From the NCBI RefSeq assembly GCF_900167945.1, contig NZ_FUZA01000007.1, forward strand, positions 1-64,000: a stretch of 64,000 bases of DNA, written 5' to 3'. Under the pieces are notes generated by a model. The model saw only the letters and a list, made by a program, of their open reading frames with translations. It was not told the origin of the DNA and did not search any database. The first letter of the stretch is position 1. Each line of letters opens with the position of its first letter. The stretch is from Dyadobacter psychrophilus. GTDB taxonomy: Bacteria > Bacteroidota > Bacteroidia > Cytophagales > Spirosomataceae. Position numbers and translations under genes: made by a program. Shown here one piece after another: positions 16,995 to 26,678 of this stretch.

Positions 16995-18566
16995 CTAGCT
17001 GGAAATAATCAATTTTTGGCCAGGTTTGATGGCATTTCCTCTGATCCTGTTTTTCTTTTTTAACTGTCCGATTTCCAATCCGTAACGTTGTGATATAATC
17101 CAAAGGGTATCTCCTTTTTGAACTGTGTGGTAACGCTTTTTAGTATGTCTGTCGTTTCTAACAATTTCTTTCTTAACTGCCTGAGTTGAATTTACAGCAA
17201 CCCTTGTCGAGCGAACCGGTTCTTTAACTTCTTTCAGAATAACCAGGCGCTGGCCCCTGTTAATGCTGTTGCGGCGCAGGTGATTCCATCTTTTCAACTC
17301 AGAAACCGACACCCTGTATTTTTTAGAGATCGAATTTAAATTCTCTCCTCTTCTAACGGTGTGTGTAGCTCTTTTTGTACGTGTCTTTTGTAAAACTATT
17401 TCGTCACGCCCCTCGTCAAGATCTTCATCGTATTCAGACGTTGATTCCTGGCTAACCATCGCATAAGGGAATGCAGGGTTTTTGCCCATGGAATCCAAAG
17501 CTGCACTATCCAGTTTTGCTACCAGCACATTCGGCTGCAAAAGCAGTCTGCGCGTGCAGGAGTCCATAATAGAATTTCGGTTGCTGACCAGGTAAGTGTA
17601 CTGCATGCTAGGCACTTTGAGCACAAAATCCCGGGTCTGGTCTGGTAAAGAAGTCTTGGTAATCTGGGGATTTAACTTTTTAATATCTTCAAAATCAATG
17701 CTGCTGTTTTTGCAGAATGCCAGCAGGTCAATGTAGCCATTGATGTGAATGGTGTCGTTAGGGATCTGGAACTCGGTTTGAGCCGGATAAATTCCATGGT
17801 CATTGCCATAGTTCATCATATAGTTCATCGCTACATACTGCGGCACATATGAGCGGGTTTCGCGCGGAAGAACATTATAGATTGTCCAGAAAGTGGTTCC
17901 GCGTGAGCGGCGCATGGCGCGTTTCACATTACCCGGGCCTGTGTTGTAAGAAGCCAGTGCAAGCTCCCAATCACCAAAAATGTTGTAAAGTTGTTTCAGG
18001 TAACGGCATGCTGCTTCTGTTGCTTTTACCGGCTCGAAACGCTCGTCAATGTATTTATCCTGATATAAACCAAACTCACGGCCGGTTGCTGGCATAAACT
18101 GCCACAGACCGCCTGCTCTTGCATGAGAAATAACCGTCGGATTAAGCCCCGATTCGATCATTGACAGATATTTCAACTCTGTCGGCAAGCCGTGCTTGGC
18201 CAGTGTTTTTTCAAAAATGGGGAAGTAGAGCGGCATCTTCTCCATCATTGTCTGAGTGAATTCTGCCTTTTTATAAATAAAATACTCTACAAACTCATGG
18301 GAGGTTTTGTGGTAAGTAAGGGGAATTGACTTTTCGAGCTTAGCGAAACGTTCTTTCAAAAGCTCTCCGGAAATAGCCGGTGTGTTGCCAAATTCTTCAA
18401 CGGCAGGCAAGGCGGGGATCGCCATTTCTTCTGCTGCTAATATTTTCTCCAGTGTATCCTGCTCGAACGCTAACTTCTCTTGTGGAATAATTGCCATAGC
18501 CGGCACAGTTCCTAATCCTACACACACGGCTCCGAGCCACAATACTTTTTTCGAAATCCTCATCAA
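16995..18566 (-). CDS. LysM-containing lytic transglycosylase (MltD-like)
   Basis: 523 aa. An N-terminal hydrophobic leader (about 8-25) precedes an SLT catalytic domain at about 120-270. The catalytic glutamate is Glu138 in KYLSMIESGLNPT, followed by AGGLWQFMPATGREFGL and ASYNTGPGNVKRAM. Two LysM peptidoglycan-binding repeats lie at about 400-446 and 475-522. The enzyme would cleave glycan strands of murein in the periplasm to make anhydromuropeptides. A second ATG one codon in is equally possible as the start. The 31-bp gap to ruvA suggests shared transcription. Confidence 0.92.
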   Translation of the reverse strand: MMRISKKVLWLGAVCVGLGTVPAMAIIPQEKLAFEQDTLEKILAAEEMAIPALPAVEEFGNTPAISGELLKERFAKLEKSIPLTYHKTSHEFVEYFIYKKAEFTQTMMEKMPLYFPIFEKTLAKHGLPTELKYLSMIESGLNPTVISHARAGGLWQFMPATGREFGLYQDKYIDERFEPVKATEAACRYLKQLYNIFGDWELALASYNTGPGNVKRAMRRSRGTTFWTIYNVLPRETRSYVPQYVAMNYMMNYGNDHGIYPAQTEFQIPNDTIHINGYIDLLAFCKNSSIDFEDIKKLNPQITKTSLPDQTRDFVLKVPSMQYTYLVSNRNSIMDSCTRRLLLQPNVLVAKLDSAALDSMGKNPAFPYAMVSQESTSEYDEDLDEGRDEIVLQKTRTKRATHTVRRGENLNSISKKYRVSVSELKRWNHLRRNSINRGQRLVILKEVKEPVRSTRVAVNSTQAVKKEIVRNDRHTKKRYHTVQKGDTLWIISQRYGLEIGQLKKKNRIRGNAIKPGQKLIISS

Positions 18567-18833
18567 TAAATGTTTTTTGAAGGTTAATCAATTCCCGGTT
18601 TTCAATGGCTACTACTTGTAAATGAACTCCTTACAAATAAAATTTCCTTGTTAAGATTTCCATCGTTCTGAAAATCTGCCTGATGAACTAGAATAATCTC
18701 TAATACATTTTACGCTAAACTCACAAAAATTACGCTTCGGAATAACATTCAAAAACCGCCTGTCATTCCGGCACGATTATTTACTATGTAACTTGAGGGT
18801 AAATACAAACATCGTTTAAAAACACCGGAAGAA
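18567..18833. other. intergenic region between gatA and the transglycosylase gene
   Basis: About 270 bp with no open frame of note. Both flanking genes read leftward. This region must hold the promoter of the transglycosylase gene, but no good TTTG/TAnnTTTG pair was found. The gatA terminator closes it on the right. Confidence 0.5.
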
Positions 18834-18855
18834 AAAAAATGCGATCGCATTTTTT
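18834..18855 (-). terminator. terminator of gatA, perfect 22-bp palindrome
   Basis: A perfect palindrome built from an A-tract, GCGATCGC at its centre (18841-18848) and a T-tract begins 8 bases after the gatA stop. Read leftward it gives a GC-centred stem ending in T residues. It would work as an intrinsic terminator for gatA. The A/T tracts on both sides make it close to symmetrical. Confidence 0.7.
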
Positions 18856-18863
18856 CCTGATCC

Positions 18864-20363
18864 TCAATGATTTGTATTCAATATAGCGGCCGACTTTCTG
18901 TTCAATTCTGTTAAATATTGAGCAAATGCCAGCATTTTTAGCTCACCAAAATAAGGAGCCATTATCTGAATTCCAATAGGCATCCCGTTTTCATCAGATC
19001 CGTTAGGCACCGCCACAGCCGGATTTCCCACCACATTTGCCTGCACTGTGAAAATATCAGCCAGATACATTTGCAACGGATCTTCCGTCTTTTCCCCGAT
19101 TGTAAAAGCGGTAGTTGGCGTTACCGGTGAAATAAGGAAGTCAAACTGCTCAAAAAACCGGCTTGTTTCCTCTTGCACTAATCTTCTAACGCGCTGCGCT
19201 TTGGTATAGTATGCATCATAATAATTTGCGCTCAGAACAAAAGTCCCCAGCAGTATTCTTCTCCTCACTTCATTGCCGAAAGCTTCGGTGCGGGTCTTTT
19301 TGTATAAACTCTCCAAATCCGATGCTTCGGCACTTCTGTGGCCATAACGGACACCGTCGAAGCGGGATAAATTGGAACTTGCCTCAGCAGTAGTCAATAT
19401 ATAATAAGTAGGAAGCAGCGAATCCACCAAAGGAATTTCCACTGGCGTAACTTCATGTCCTTCCGCCCGTAAACGGTTAAGCAAATCAGAAGTCTGTTGC
19501 CGAATGTCGGGCGCTATCGCTTCACTTTCAACACTTTCACGAATATATCCGATCCTGGCTTTGCCTGACCATTCCAGGTTTCTGGAATAAGCTGGCACTT
19601 CATTCACAGAAACTGTGCTGTCGAAATTGTCAGCTCCGGCCATAATTTCGATGAGCAAAGCAGCATCTGCAACGCTCTTTGTAATCGGGCCAATGCAGTC
19701 AAATGATGATGCGTAGGCAATCAAGCCATATCTTGAAATCCTGCCATAGGATGGTTTCACACCAATAACTCCACAAAAAGCCGCAGGCTGACGCACGGAA
19801 CCGCCCGTGTCGCTGCCCAGAGAAGCATGGCACAAGCCCGCTTGCACTGCAACTGCGGAACCACCGGAAGATCCGCCCGGCACTTTGGTAGGATCAGCGG
19901 CATTCAGCACAGGACCGAATGAAGAATTCTCATTGGACGAACCCATTGCGAATTCATCACAATTCTGACGTCCGATGACAATGGCATCTTCATCCAGCAA
20001 CCGCTGAACAGCCGTAGCATTAAATGGTGCCTGGTAATTTTTTAGAATTTGACTTCCGGCCTGCAAACCGTGTCCTTTATGCGAAAGCACATCTTTGAGC
20101 CCGATAACCAGTCCGGCCAACCTTCCGGCAGTCCCGTTGGTTATTTTCTCATCAACCGCGATGGCCGCTTCCCTGGCTTCGTCTGCATAAACTTCAACGA
20201 ATGCATTCAGGTGTTGATTAGACTCTATATTCTGTAAATAATGACTTACTAACTTGACGCATGTCAAATCGCCTCCACGCAAATCTTCCTGAATCTCGGC
20301 CAGCGTCAGATACTCTTTCAATGTAATTCTTTTGTGGGGTTGTAAATAAAGAATCAGAGCCAT
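18864..20363 (-). CDS. gatA: Asp-tRNA(Asn)/Glu-tRNA(Gln) amidotransferase subunit A
   Basis: 499 codons from the upstream ATG. GatA is the amidase subunit of GatCAB, which converts Glu-tRNA(Gln) and Asp-tRNA(Asn) to the amidated forms. The amidase Ser-Ser-Lys triad is visible: Lys90 in GLKDV, then PGGSSGGSA near 168-176 and GSDTGGSVRQPA near 189-200. The first 14 residues are not typical. A TTG at 20319-20321 would give the common start MKEYLTLAEIQEDL, so the true product may be about 485 aa. gatB and gatC are not adjacent. Confidence 0.93.
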   Translation of the reverse strand: MALILYLQPHKRITLKEYLTLAEIQEDLRGGDLTCVKLVSHYLQNIESNQHLNAFVEVYADEAREAAIAVDEKITNGTAGRLAGLVIGLKDVLSHKGHGLQAGSQILKNYQAPFNATAVQRLLDEDAIVIGRQNCDEFAMGSSNENSSFGPVLNAADPTKVPGGSSGGSAVAVQAGLCHASLGSDTGGSVRQPAAFCGVIGVKPSYGRISRYGLIAYASSFDCIGPITKSVADAALLIEIMAGADNFDSTVSVNEVPAYSRNLEWSGKARIGYIRESVESEAIAPDIRQQTSDLLNRLRAEGHEVTPVEIPLVDSLLPTYYILTTAEASSNLSRFDGVRYGHRSAEASDLESLYKKTRTEAFGNEVRRRILLGTFVLSANYYDAYYTKAQRVRRLVQEETSRFFEQFDFLISPVTPTTAFTIGEKTEDPLQMYLADIFTVQANVVGNPAVAVPNGSDENGMPIGIQIMAPYFGELKMLAFAQYLTELNRKSAAILNTNH

Positions 20364-20411
20364 TAAGTATACCCTTAAAGGCTCTGTTATAACTTCGATA
20401 AGATGGAAGCG

Positions 20412-20612
20412 CTATTTGGGGTCTTCCATACTTTTTTCAATATTTTCCTTAACGTCTTTAGTAGCGTTCTTGAACTCATTGATACCTTGCCCCAAACCGC
20501 GCATCAACTCAGGAATTTTCTTCGCACCGAAGAAAAGTAAAACGAACAAGGCAACCAAAAAGATTTCTTGTCCACCTAATCCCATAAATGCCAAAACGGT
20601 TACTGATTCCAT
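20412..20612 (-). CDS. tatA: Sec-independent protein translocase subunit TatA/TatE
   Basis: 66 aa. A short N-terminal part leads into one membrane helix (about 12-28) with the FFGAKKIPELMRGLGQGINEFK hinge and amphipathic helix at about 27-48, then a charged tail. This is the pore-forming Tat subunit for folded proteins. TatC is not adjacent. The FAD oxidoreductase at 2036-3751, with its twin-arginine-like leader, is a possible client. It lies 48 bp upstream of gatA. Confidence 0.93.
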   Translation of the reverse strand: MESVTVLAFMGLGGQEIFLVALFVLLFFGAKKIPELMRGLGQGINEFKNATKDVKENIEKSMEDPK

Positions 20613-20681
20613 GTCTGTTTCTTTTTTAATGTTTACAAAAATAAAAATTCTTTTCTACAGAAACTACTAAACGGTTCTGTT

Positions 20682-21113
20682 TTATCCTATGTTAATTGTT
20701 TTTTCACTCTTTTCCCACTGGCTGAATTTTGCAATATCGCTACCCATTGTTTTGATCAGCCAGACAATCAAAGCTACGTCATCCGTGATACCAATTCCCG
20801 GCAGAAAGTCCGGAATCAGGTCAATTGGCGATACAAAATAAATCAAAACGGCGACGATCGAAATAAGACTTTTCCATGGTAAGCCCTTATATTCTCCGGA
20901 AGCGTAGGCTCTCACCATTCGGATCAGCAGCTGAACGCTGGTGGTCACTTCGGCCAGGTTTTCTTTGAATCCTACCCGGTTCATTTTGCCCATTACATCC
21001 TTCGCCAACTCAAACAGCCGTGCCGAGCTCTGCACATACCGGCCAGCCTTCCCTGTTGCCTTTCTGAAAAAAATTGACTTCAAAATCCTTGATATCATTG
21101 ACTCGTTATTCAT
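20682..21113 (-). CDS. YkvA family protein (DUF1232)
   Basis: 143 aa from the chosen ATG at 21111-21113 (MNNESM). An upstream start at 21209 would add 32 unlikely residues rich in aromatics. The DUF1232 signature is at the C-terminal side: IYFVSPIDLIPDFLPGIGITDDVALIVWLIK, a hydrophobic hairpin with PIDLIPD and DD motifs. Members are small membrane proteins of unknown function. The N-terminal half is basic and helical. It reads leftward and its 5' side faces the divergent mdh gene. Confidence 0.85.
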   Translation of the reverse strand: MNNESMISRILKSIFFRKATGKAGRYVQSSARLFELAKDVMGKMNRVGFKENLAEVTTSVQLLIRMVRAYASGEYKGLPWKSLISIVAVLIYFVSPIDLIPDFLPGIGITDDVALIVWLIKTMGSDIAKFSQWEKSEKTINIG

Positions 21114-21224
21114 TATATATAGCAAGAAAAAGTGGTTTATAATGCCGATATAACTATTAAGATACGCAAAAAATTGCATTTTGGATCGAGCCCAAGACTT
21201 TTCAGGCAAAAAATCACATTACGC

Positions 21225-21256
21225 TTGGTTTAAACAAATTATGTGTCCTACTTTTA
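21225..21256 (+). promoter_or_regulatory. possible mdh promoter
   Basis: TTGG at 21225-21228, a 20-bp spacer and TACTTTTA at 21249-21256 approximate the Bacteroidota TTTG/TAnnTTTG pattern. The final G is missing, so this is a tentative call from position, 51 bp before the mdh start. Confidence 0.3.
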
Positions 21257-21306
21257 GGAGAAAATTTAAAAAGCATTAATTTCTATACAATTAACCATAT
21301 TTCTTT

Positions 21307-22233
21307 ATGAAGATTACTGTTGTGGGTGCAGGCGCCGTTGGTGCAACTACTGCCGATAATATTATTCGTCGTGAGTTGGCTGAGGAGGTCGTTTTACTGG
21401 ATATAAAGGAAGGCGTAAGCGAAGGAAAATCGCTGGATATGTACCAGACAGCAGCTTTGCTGGGCTTCAATACCAAGCCCGTAGGCTCAACCAATGACTA
21501 TGAAAAAACCAAGGGTTCCGATGTGGTCGTGATCACTTCGGGCTTGCCACGTAAGCCTGGTATGACGCGAGAGGAACTGATCGGGATCAATGCAGGAATC
21601 GTGAAAGGTGTTACTGAAAATATTCTTAAATATTCCCCTGATGCCATCATTATCGTTGTTTCCAACCCTATGGATACAATGACTTACCTGGCGCTGAAAG
21701 AATCCGGCATAGCAAAAGAAAAACTGATCGGCATGGGCGGTGCTTTGGATAGTGCACGTTTCAAAACCTACCTTGCCCTGGCTATGAACGCATCTCCGCT
21801 GGATATTCACGGAATGGTGATAGGCGGCCACGGTGATACAACCATGATCCCATTGACCAGACTGGCAACTTATAACGGTCTTCCGGTAAGCAATTTCCTT
21901 TCCACAGACGAACTGGAAAAAGTAGCGGCAGACACGATGGTAGGCGGCGCAACTTTAACGAAACTGATCGGAACTTCGGCTTGGTATGCGCCGGGTGCGG
22001 CAACTTTGCTTTTGGTTGAAAGCATCGTCCGCGACCAGAAACGCATTGTTCCATGCAGCGTTTATCTGGATGGCGAATATGGCCAAAATGATATTTGTAT
22101 GGGTGTTCCGGTTGTGTTGGGAAGAAAAGGCTGGGAAAAGATCATTCAACTTGAATTAACGGATTCAGAAAAAGCTGCTTTTGAAAAATCGGCAGAGGCT
22201 GTTAGGTCTATGAATGGCGCGTTGAGCCTGTAA
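21307..22233 (+). CDS. mdh: malate dehydrogenase (NAD)
   Basis: 308 aa, LDH-like malate dehydrogenase that interconverts malate and oxaloacetate in the TCA cycle. The NAD-binding GAGAVG motif is at 7-12. The substrate-site arginines Arg82 and Arg88 sit in GLPRKPGMTREE, which favours malate over lactate. Asn120 is in VVSNPMDT and Arg151 in GMGGALDSARF. The catalytic His175 is in GGHGDTTM. It is monocistronic, with a strong terminator just after. Confidence 0.96.
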   Translation: MKITVVGAGAVGATTADNIIRRELAEEVVLLDIKEGVSEGKSLDMYQTAALLGFNTKPVGSTNDYEKTKGSDVVVITSGLPRKPGMTREELIGINAGIVKGVTENILKYSPDAIIIVVSNPMDTMTYLALKESGIAKEKLIGMGGALDSARFKTYLALAMNASPLDIHGMVIGGHGDTTMIPLTRLATYNGLPVSNFLSTDELEKVAADTMVGGATLTKLIGTSAWYAPGAATLLLVESIVRDQKRIVPCSVYLDGEYGQNDICMGVPVVLGRKGWEKIIQLELTDSEKAAFEKSAEAVRSMNGALSL

Positions 22234-22256
22234 ATTAGATTCAAACTTTTGGTGAG

Positions 22257-22290
22257 AACCCGCCCGGAAATTCCGGGCGGGTTTTTTATT
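22257..22290 (+). terminator. terminator of mdh
   Basis: A perfect 13-bp inverted repeat (22257-22269 and 22271-22283, core CCCGCCCGG) with a tight loop is followed by TTTTTT. It starts 24 bases after the mdh stop and is a textbook intrinsic terminator. Confidence 0.93.
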
Positions 22291-22362
22291 TTAATTTGTT
22301 TGTGACGTGGCATGAAAATGTACGTATAGACTAAAAACCATTCATCATTTAAACACATTACT

Positions 22363-25155
22363 ATGAAGATTATTTTAGTTGTACTCACCAGTCTGTTGAT
22401 GTCGCTTGCCGCTCTTTCTCAGGGCATTAAAGGCAAAATTTCAGACGAAAAAACCAGCTCGGGGCTGCCGGGCGTTTCAATACTTGTTCAGGGAACGAAC
22501 AACGGAACGGTTACCGACGCGAATGGAGACTTTTCTTTAAATGTTGCCGAAGGCTCCTACAACATTGTGGTTTCATTTATAGGATACACACCAAAAATTA
22601 TCCCGGCAAATGTTCGGGCCGGAGAAACCCTCACCCTGAATGAATCCCTTGCCGAATCATCAGAAATTTTAAGCGAAATAGTCGTTACCGGTTCCCGAAG
22701 TGGCGGCCGGTCCCGCATCGATTCCCCCGTTCCGGTAGACATTATCCCGGTGTCCCAGATCACGAACAATGTCGGGCAGGTGGACATTAACCAAATCCTT
22801 ACTTACATTGCCCCATCTTTCCAATCGTCCCGCCAGACTATTTCAGACGGCTCCGACCACATTGACCCTGCCCAGTTAAGAGGGCTTGGCCCGGATCAGG
22901 TTTTGGTGTTGGTCAATGGAAAAAGAAGGCATCAATCATCGCTCGTTAATGTAAACGGAACCGTGAACCGTGGAACCGTGGGAACAGACCTTAACGCAAT
23001 TCCAGCCACAGCGGTTGACAAAATTGAAATTCTGCGGGATGGCGCGGCAGCACAATACGGCTCCGATGCCATCGCCGGCGTGATCAACATTATTCTCAAA
23101 ACCAGAGCCGGATTGAGCGGCAATGTTTCTTATGGGCAAAATGTGACCAGCTATGACAAAAATTACATCCTTAATAGTGGTGCGGACGAATCTGTAAATG
23201 TCTCGGACGGTGGAACAGCGCAAGTTGGCATTAATTATGGTTTGAAAATCGGCGATAAAGGATTTGTCAACATTACGGGCGAATATGTGAACCGCGAAGC
23301 AACGAACAGAACGGGTACTTACACCGGGCAAATTTTCCCGGCAGTTAATGGTAACGTAATTGACGACCAGGTTATGGGCGAAAGAGGTCTTGATCGCAAC
23401 ACATTTGATATGCGGATCGGGAACTCTAAAGTGAAAGGTGGTGGCGTTGTTTTGAATGCCAACATTCCGGTCTCTGCCAAATTGGACGTTTATGCTTTTG
23501 GAGGATATAACAACAAGAAAGGCAATGCTGCTGGTTTTTACAGATATCCCAATGGCATTCCGGCGGTGGTTCGTGACAATGTTTTCGCGGTTTATCCCAA
23601 TGGTTTTTTACCAGAAATTAATAGCGATGTGACGGACATTTCCGCATCAGCTGGTTTTCGCGGCACAATTGGACAATGGAAGTTTGACCTGAGCAACACT
23701 TTTGGTAAAAATGATTTTGATTACGAAATCTCAAATTCTGTAAACTATACACAGGCCGTCACGACGAACAACTTTCAAACTCGGTTCAAAGCGGGTGGCA
23801 ATGCTTTTTCGCAAAACACGATTAATCTTGATTTTGGCAGAAAATTCGATGTTTTATATGGCCTTAATGTAGCGCTTGGAGCAGAACAGCGGACAGATAA
23901 ATACACAATTACGGCCGGAGAAGAAGCTTCATATAAAAATTACGACGTGGCTGCGGGCGTGGCCGCAGGCGCGCAGGTGTTCTCGGGCTTTTTTCCGCAA
24001 AATGCCGGATCACATTCCAGGAGCAGCGTAGCCGGATACATTGACCTGGAACAAGACATTACCAAAGCCTGGGTGCTGAGCGCAGCATTGCGCTTTGAAA
24101 ATTACTCCGATTTTGGGAATACATTAAACTACAAAGTTTCCACGCGTTATAAAATCACCGACCGCATAGCGCTGCGTGCATCGGCCAGCACCGGTTTCCG
24201 AGCCCCGTCGCTGCAACAGAAATATTATGCAAAAACGAATACACTGTTTGTTACGCAAAACGGTCAGCAAGTGGCACAGGAAAGCGGGACTTTTACGAAT
24301 GACAGCAGACCGGCAGAAATTTTGGGCATTCCCAAGTTGAAACAGGAAACTTCGCAAAGCTTCACAGTAGGTACAACCATTCAGCTCAATAATGCTTTTG
24401 AACTGACCGTTGATGCATATCAGATTGACATTGACGACCGCATTGTATTGACCAATAATTTCAGTGATGGAGGAAACGCTGCATTGAAAGCACAACTCGC
24501 GGCGGCCAATGCAACAACGGCAAATTTTTTCTCGAATGCCGTGGATACCAGATCCCGCGGTCTCGAAGGTGTTTTGTCTTACAACACCAAAGTCGGCCAG
24601 AATCAGTCATTAAGAGCTGTTTTGGCAGGAACATTTATTCAAAACAAGGTTAAAAAAGACGCAAGCGGCAAGCCGATTATCCATGCTTCCGAGATTCTGG
24701 AACAAACCGGCCAGGTGAACACTTACTTTAACCGGGAGGATTTGAGCCGTTTTGAGATCGCCAGTCCGAAAAACAAGCAAAGCCTGACCATCAATTATAA
24801 GGCTGGAAAATTCGGGATAATGTTACGCGGCGTTCGTTTTGGCGAGGTAGCTTACTGGGATCCAACCATTGACCCAACCAAGCCGGACACCTGGCCTGTC
24901 AACACCCTAACGGGGCAGAAAGAGACTTTGGATCAGACTTTTGATGCAAAAATTGTTACCGATGTTGCAATCAATTATGACCTTGTGAAGGGATTTAATC
25001 TTTCCATCGGGGCCAATAATGTGTTTGACGTGTATCAGGAAAAACACAACCATTCGGGTAATGTTAGCCTGGGGCGGTTTGTCTATTCCCGTCGTGTGCA
25101 GCAAATGGGCGTGAATGGCCGCTATATTTTTGCGCGTGTGAATTTCATTTTTTAG
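22363..25155 (+). CDS. TonB-dependent receptor with carboxypeptidase-like N-terminal domain
   Basis: 930 aa. A signal peptide (about 1-20, ending ALSQG) is followed by a CarboxypepD_reg-like beta-sandwich (about 21-95), a TonB-box-like segment SEIVVTGSR near 103-111, a plug domain (about 115-230, with IRDGAAAQYGSDAIAGVINI-type motifs) and a 22-strand barrel ending in RVNFIF. It imports a large or scarce ligand across the outer membrane using TonB energy. It lacks the SusC length and has no SusD beside it, so it is the iron or cobalamin type of receptor or an unknown substrate transporter. No regulator is adjacent. Confidence 0.9.
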   Translation: MKIILVVLTSLLMSLAALSQGIKGKISDEKTSSGLPGVSILVQGTNNGTVTDANGDFSLNVAEGSYNIVVSFIGYTPKIIPANVRAGETLTLNESLAESSEILSEIVVTGSRSGGRSRIDSPVPVDIIPVSQITNNVGQVDINQILTYIAPSFQSSRQTISDGSDHIDPAQLRGLGPDQVLVLVNGKRRHQSSLVNVNGTVNRGTVGTDLNAIPATAVDKIEILRDGAAAQYGSDAIAGVINIILKTRAGLSGNVSYGQNVTSYDKNYILNSGADESVNVSDGGTAQVGINYGLKIGDKGFVNITGEYVNREATNRTGTYTGQIFPAVNGNVIDDQVMGERGLDRNTFDMRIGNSKVKGGGVVLNANIPVSAKLDVYAFGGYNNKKGNAAGFYRYPNGIPAVVRDNVFAVYPNGFLPEINSDVTDISASAGFRGTIGQWKFDLSNTFGKNDFDYEISNSVNYTQAVTTNNFQTRFKAGGNAFSQNTINLDFGRKFDVLYGLNVALGAEQRTDKYTITAGEEASYKNYDVAAGVAAGAQVFSGFFPQNAGSHSRSSVAGYIDLEQDITKAWVLSAALRFENYSDFGNTLNYKVSTRYKITDRIALRASASTGFRAPSLQQKYYAKTNTLFVTQNGQQVAQESGTFTNDSRPAEILGIPKLKQETSQSFTVGTTIQLNNAFELTVDAYQIDIDDRIVLTNNFSDGGNAALKAQLAAANATTANFFSNAVDTRSRGLEGVLSYNTKVGQNQSLRAVLAGTFIQNKVKKDASGKPIIHASEILEQTGQVNTYFNREDLSRFEIASPKNKQSLTINYKAGKFGIMLRGVRFGEVAYWDPTIDPTKPDTWPVNTLTGQKETLDQTFDAKIVTDVAINYDLVKGFNLSIGANNVFDVYQEKHNHSGNVSLGRFVYSRRVQQMGVNGRYIFARVNFIF

Positions 25156-25169
25156 GAATGTAATTTTTT

Positions 25170-25187
25170 CGTCATCTTAAGATGACG
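25170..25187. repeat. perfect 18-bp palindrome after the TonB receptor gene
   Basis: CGTCATCTTAAGATGACG is symmetric with no mismatch and starts 14 bases after the receptor stop. It has no T-run of its own and shares GTCATC with the terminator hairpin that follows. It may be part of the end-of-transcript structure or a protein site. Confidence 0.6.
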
Positions 25188-25197
25188 GGTATTGTTT

Positions 25198-25247
25198 AAT
25201 GTCATCAATGCGGCAATTTGTTTTTCTGCATTGATGACATTTTTTAT
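25198..25247 (+). terminator. terminator after the TonB receptor
   Basis: A 14-bp perfect stem (25198-25211 and 25228-25241) with a 16-nt loop is followed by a T-run to 25246. It lies between two convergent genes. Its T-run favours rightward termination, ending the receptor transcript. Confidence 0.85.
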
Positions 25248-25257
25248 TCAAAATACA

Positions 25258-26634
25258 TTAAATCGAAATCTGATACTGCAATACAAATGTCCCGCGTCGC
25301 GTGTATGCATCCAGTTCATTCGCTAGCGTGCTGGCGCGATAGACTGGCCGGTTCTCGTAATTGAGCGAGATTTTGCCGGTGTGTCCTTTGATAAGCCAGT
25401 TTACACCAACATTATACACGTTCAAAGCATCATTCAAGCGTTCATAATCAGCTCGTTGCAACGAAGCATAGGGCATTAACGTGCCTTGGCTTCCGAGCAA
25501 ACCATCTTTAAACTTATAGCCTGCCTGCGCATACACAACGCTTCCCGTTCCGAACATAGGATAAGCATTGCCTTGCGTGGCACCCACACCCGGGATCGGT
25601 TGCGTAGTGCCGGTTGCGGGATTCATGATCCCGTTATAACGCAGGTAACCTTTGCCATAATCCGTATTAAAATAGCCCACATAGGCCGAAACCGCTGTTC
25701 CTTTATCCTTATTCAATGGCATATCCATGAATGCTGCCACAGACCACAGCGTCATATCGTTGTGCACCGTGTCCGCATTTTCCCTGCGCCAGGTCGCGTT
25801 TTTCTGGGAAATAATGCCCGCTTCAATGTTCAGGACTTTCCGCTTTCCCAAATATGTGCCGGTCATGTAACCCGGCGTAGTGTTGTCCTCGGTGTCGAAA
25901 ATATTGTAGATCAATAAACCCTGGAACTGCTTGTGATTTTTACGTTGTGAGAAAACTGAATTCTGACCCAATGCGGGTGGAACAGCGCCGTTGGTTTCAA
26001 TCGGGAAAGGGTCGGCAACGTCAATGCGATAATTGAATTTACCGATCTGACCACGGCTATAAACACTCAATTTTCTGGAAAATTGATCTGTTTGATCAAC
26101 TGTCGCCTGCGCAAAAACCGGGACGTCCATCGTCATAATGGTCCCGATGCTGGGTTGAGAAAAACGGGAAAGACCATTCACCACAGTGAGTCCGCCTCCG
26201 AAACGGATAAAGTTGGTGCCTTTTCGCTGCACTTCATATTCGCCCAAAGCGTCATGAAAAAAAGCTGCGATCTTTCGGTTACTCGGCGTTCCCGCATTAT
26301 TATAGGCCGGGAATGCGCTCACCTTATTAAAATTGTTCATTCCGAACTGCGTGTAAAAAAAGATGCGGTCAGTAATTTGGCCAAATAATTGCACACGCGT
26401 CCGGCGCAGGCCGATATCAAAAGTGTTGGATTTAGGATCGCCTAAAACCGTAGTTCCCGGGTTACTTTCATCAAAGCGCAGCCAGGTTTGATTGGTAAAT
26501 GTGAATTTCACATAATGTGAGCCGGAATCGTTAAGATTGTAGCGAATATCATTCTTTGTATTATCATCGGATGGCTTGACTTGCGCCATGGCAACAGATG
26601 AGGAAAGCAGGATCAGAGAAAGTACTTTTTTCAT
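25258..26634 (-). CDS. outer-membrane porin-like beta-barrel protein
   Basis: 458 aa with a clean signal peptide (about 1-17, ending VAMAQ). The mature part is rich in alternating strands and aromatic residues. FDIGLRRTRVQLFGQITDRIFFYTQFGMNNFN at about 92-123 resembles the start of phosphate-selective or general porins of Bacteroidota. It ends in a strand FVLQYQISI. It probably forms an outer-membrane pore or a structural barrel. Substrate unknown. It is convergent with the TonB receptor and divergent from the propeller regulator, and its 44-bp 5' gap is shared with that regulator. Confidence 0.75.
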   Translation of the reverse strand: MKKVLSLILLSSSVAMAQVKPSDDNTKNDIRYNLNDSGSHYVKFTFTNQTWLRFDESNPGTTVLGDPKSNTFDIGLRRTRVQLFGQITDRIFFYTQFGMNNFNKVSAFPAYNNAGTPSNRKIAAFFHDALGEYEVQRKGTNFIRFGGGLTVVNGLSRFSQPSIGTIMTMDVPVFAQATVDQTDQFSRKLSVYSRGQIGKFNYRIDVADPFPIETNGAVPPALGQNSVFSQRKNHKQFQGLLIYNIFDTEDNTTPGYMTGTYLGKRKVLNIEAGIISQKNATWRRENADTVHNDMTLWSVAAFMDMPLNKDKGTAVSAYVGYFNTDYGKGYLRYNGIMNPATGTTQPIPGVGATQGNAYPMFGTGSVVYAQAGYKFKDGLLGSQGTLMPYASLQRADYERLNDALNVYNVGVNWLIKGHTGKISLNYENRPVYRASTLANELDAYTRRGTFVLQYQISI

Positions 26635-26678
26635 TTACTGACGTTATAGTTTTCAATAGCGAATAGCGCATTAAAAAG

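Noticed and set aside
18834..18855. GCGATCGC palindrome as a HIP1-like or methylation element
   Set aside because: It occurs once at a gene end, and its A/T tracts explain it as a terminator.
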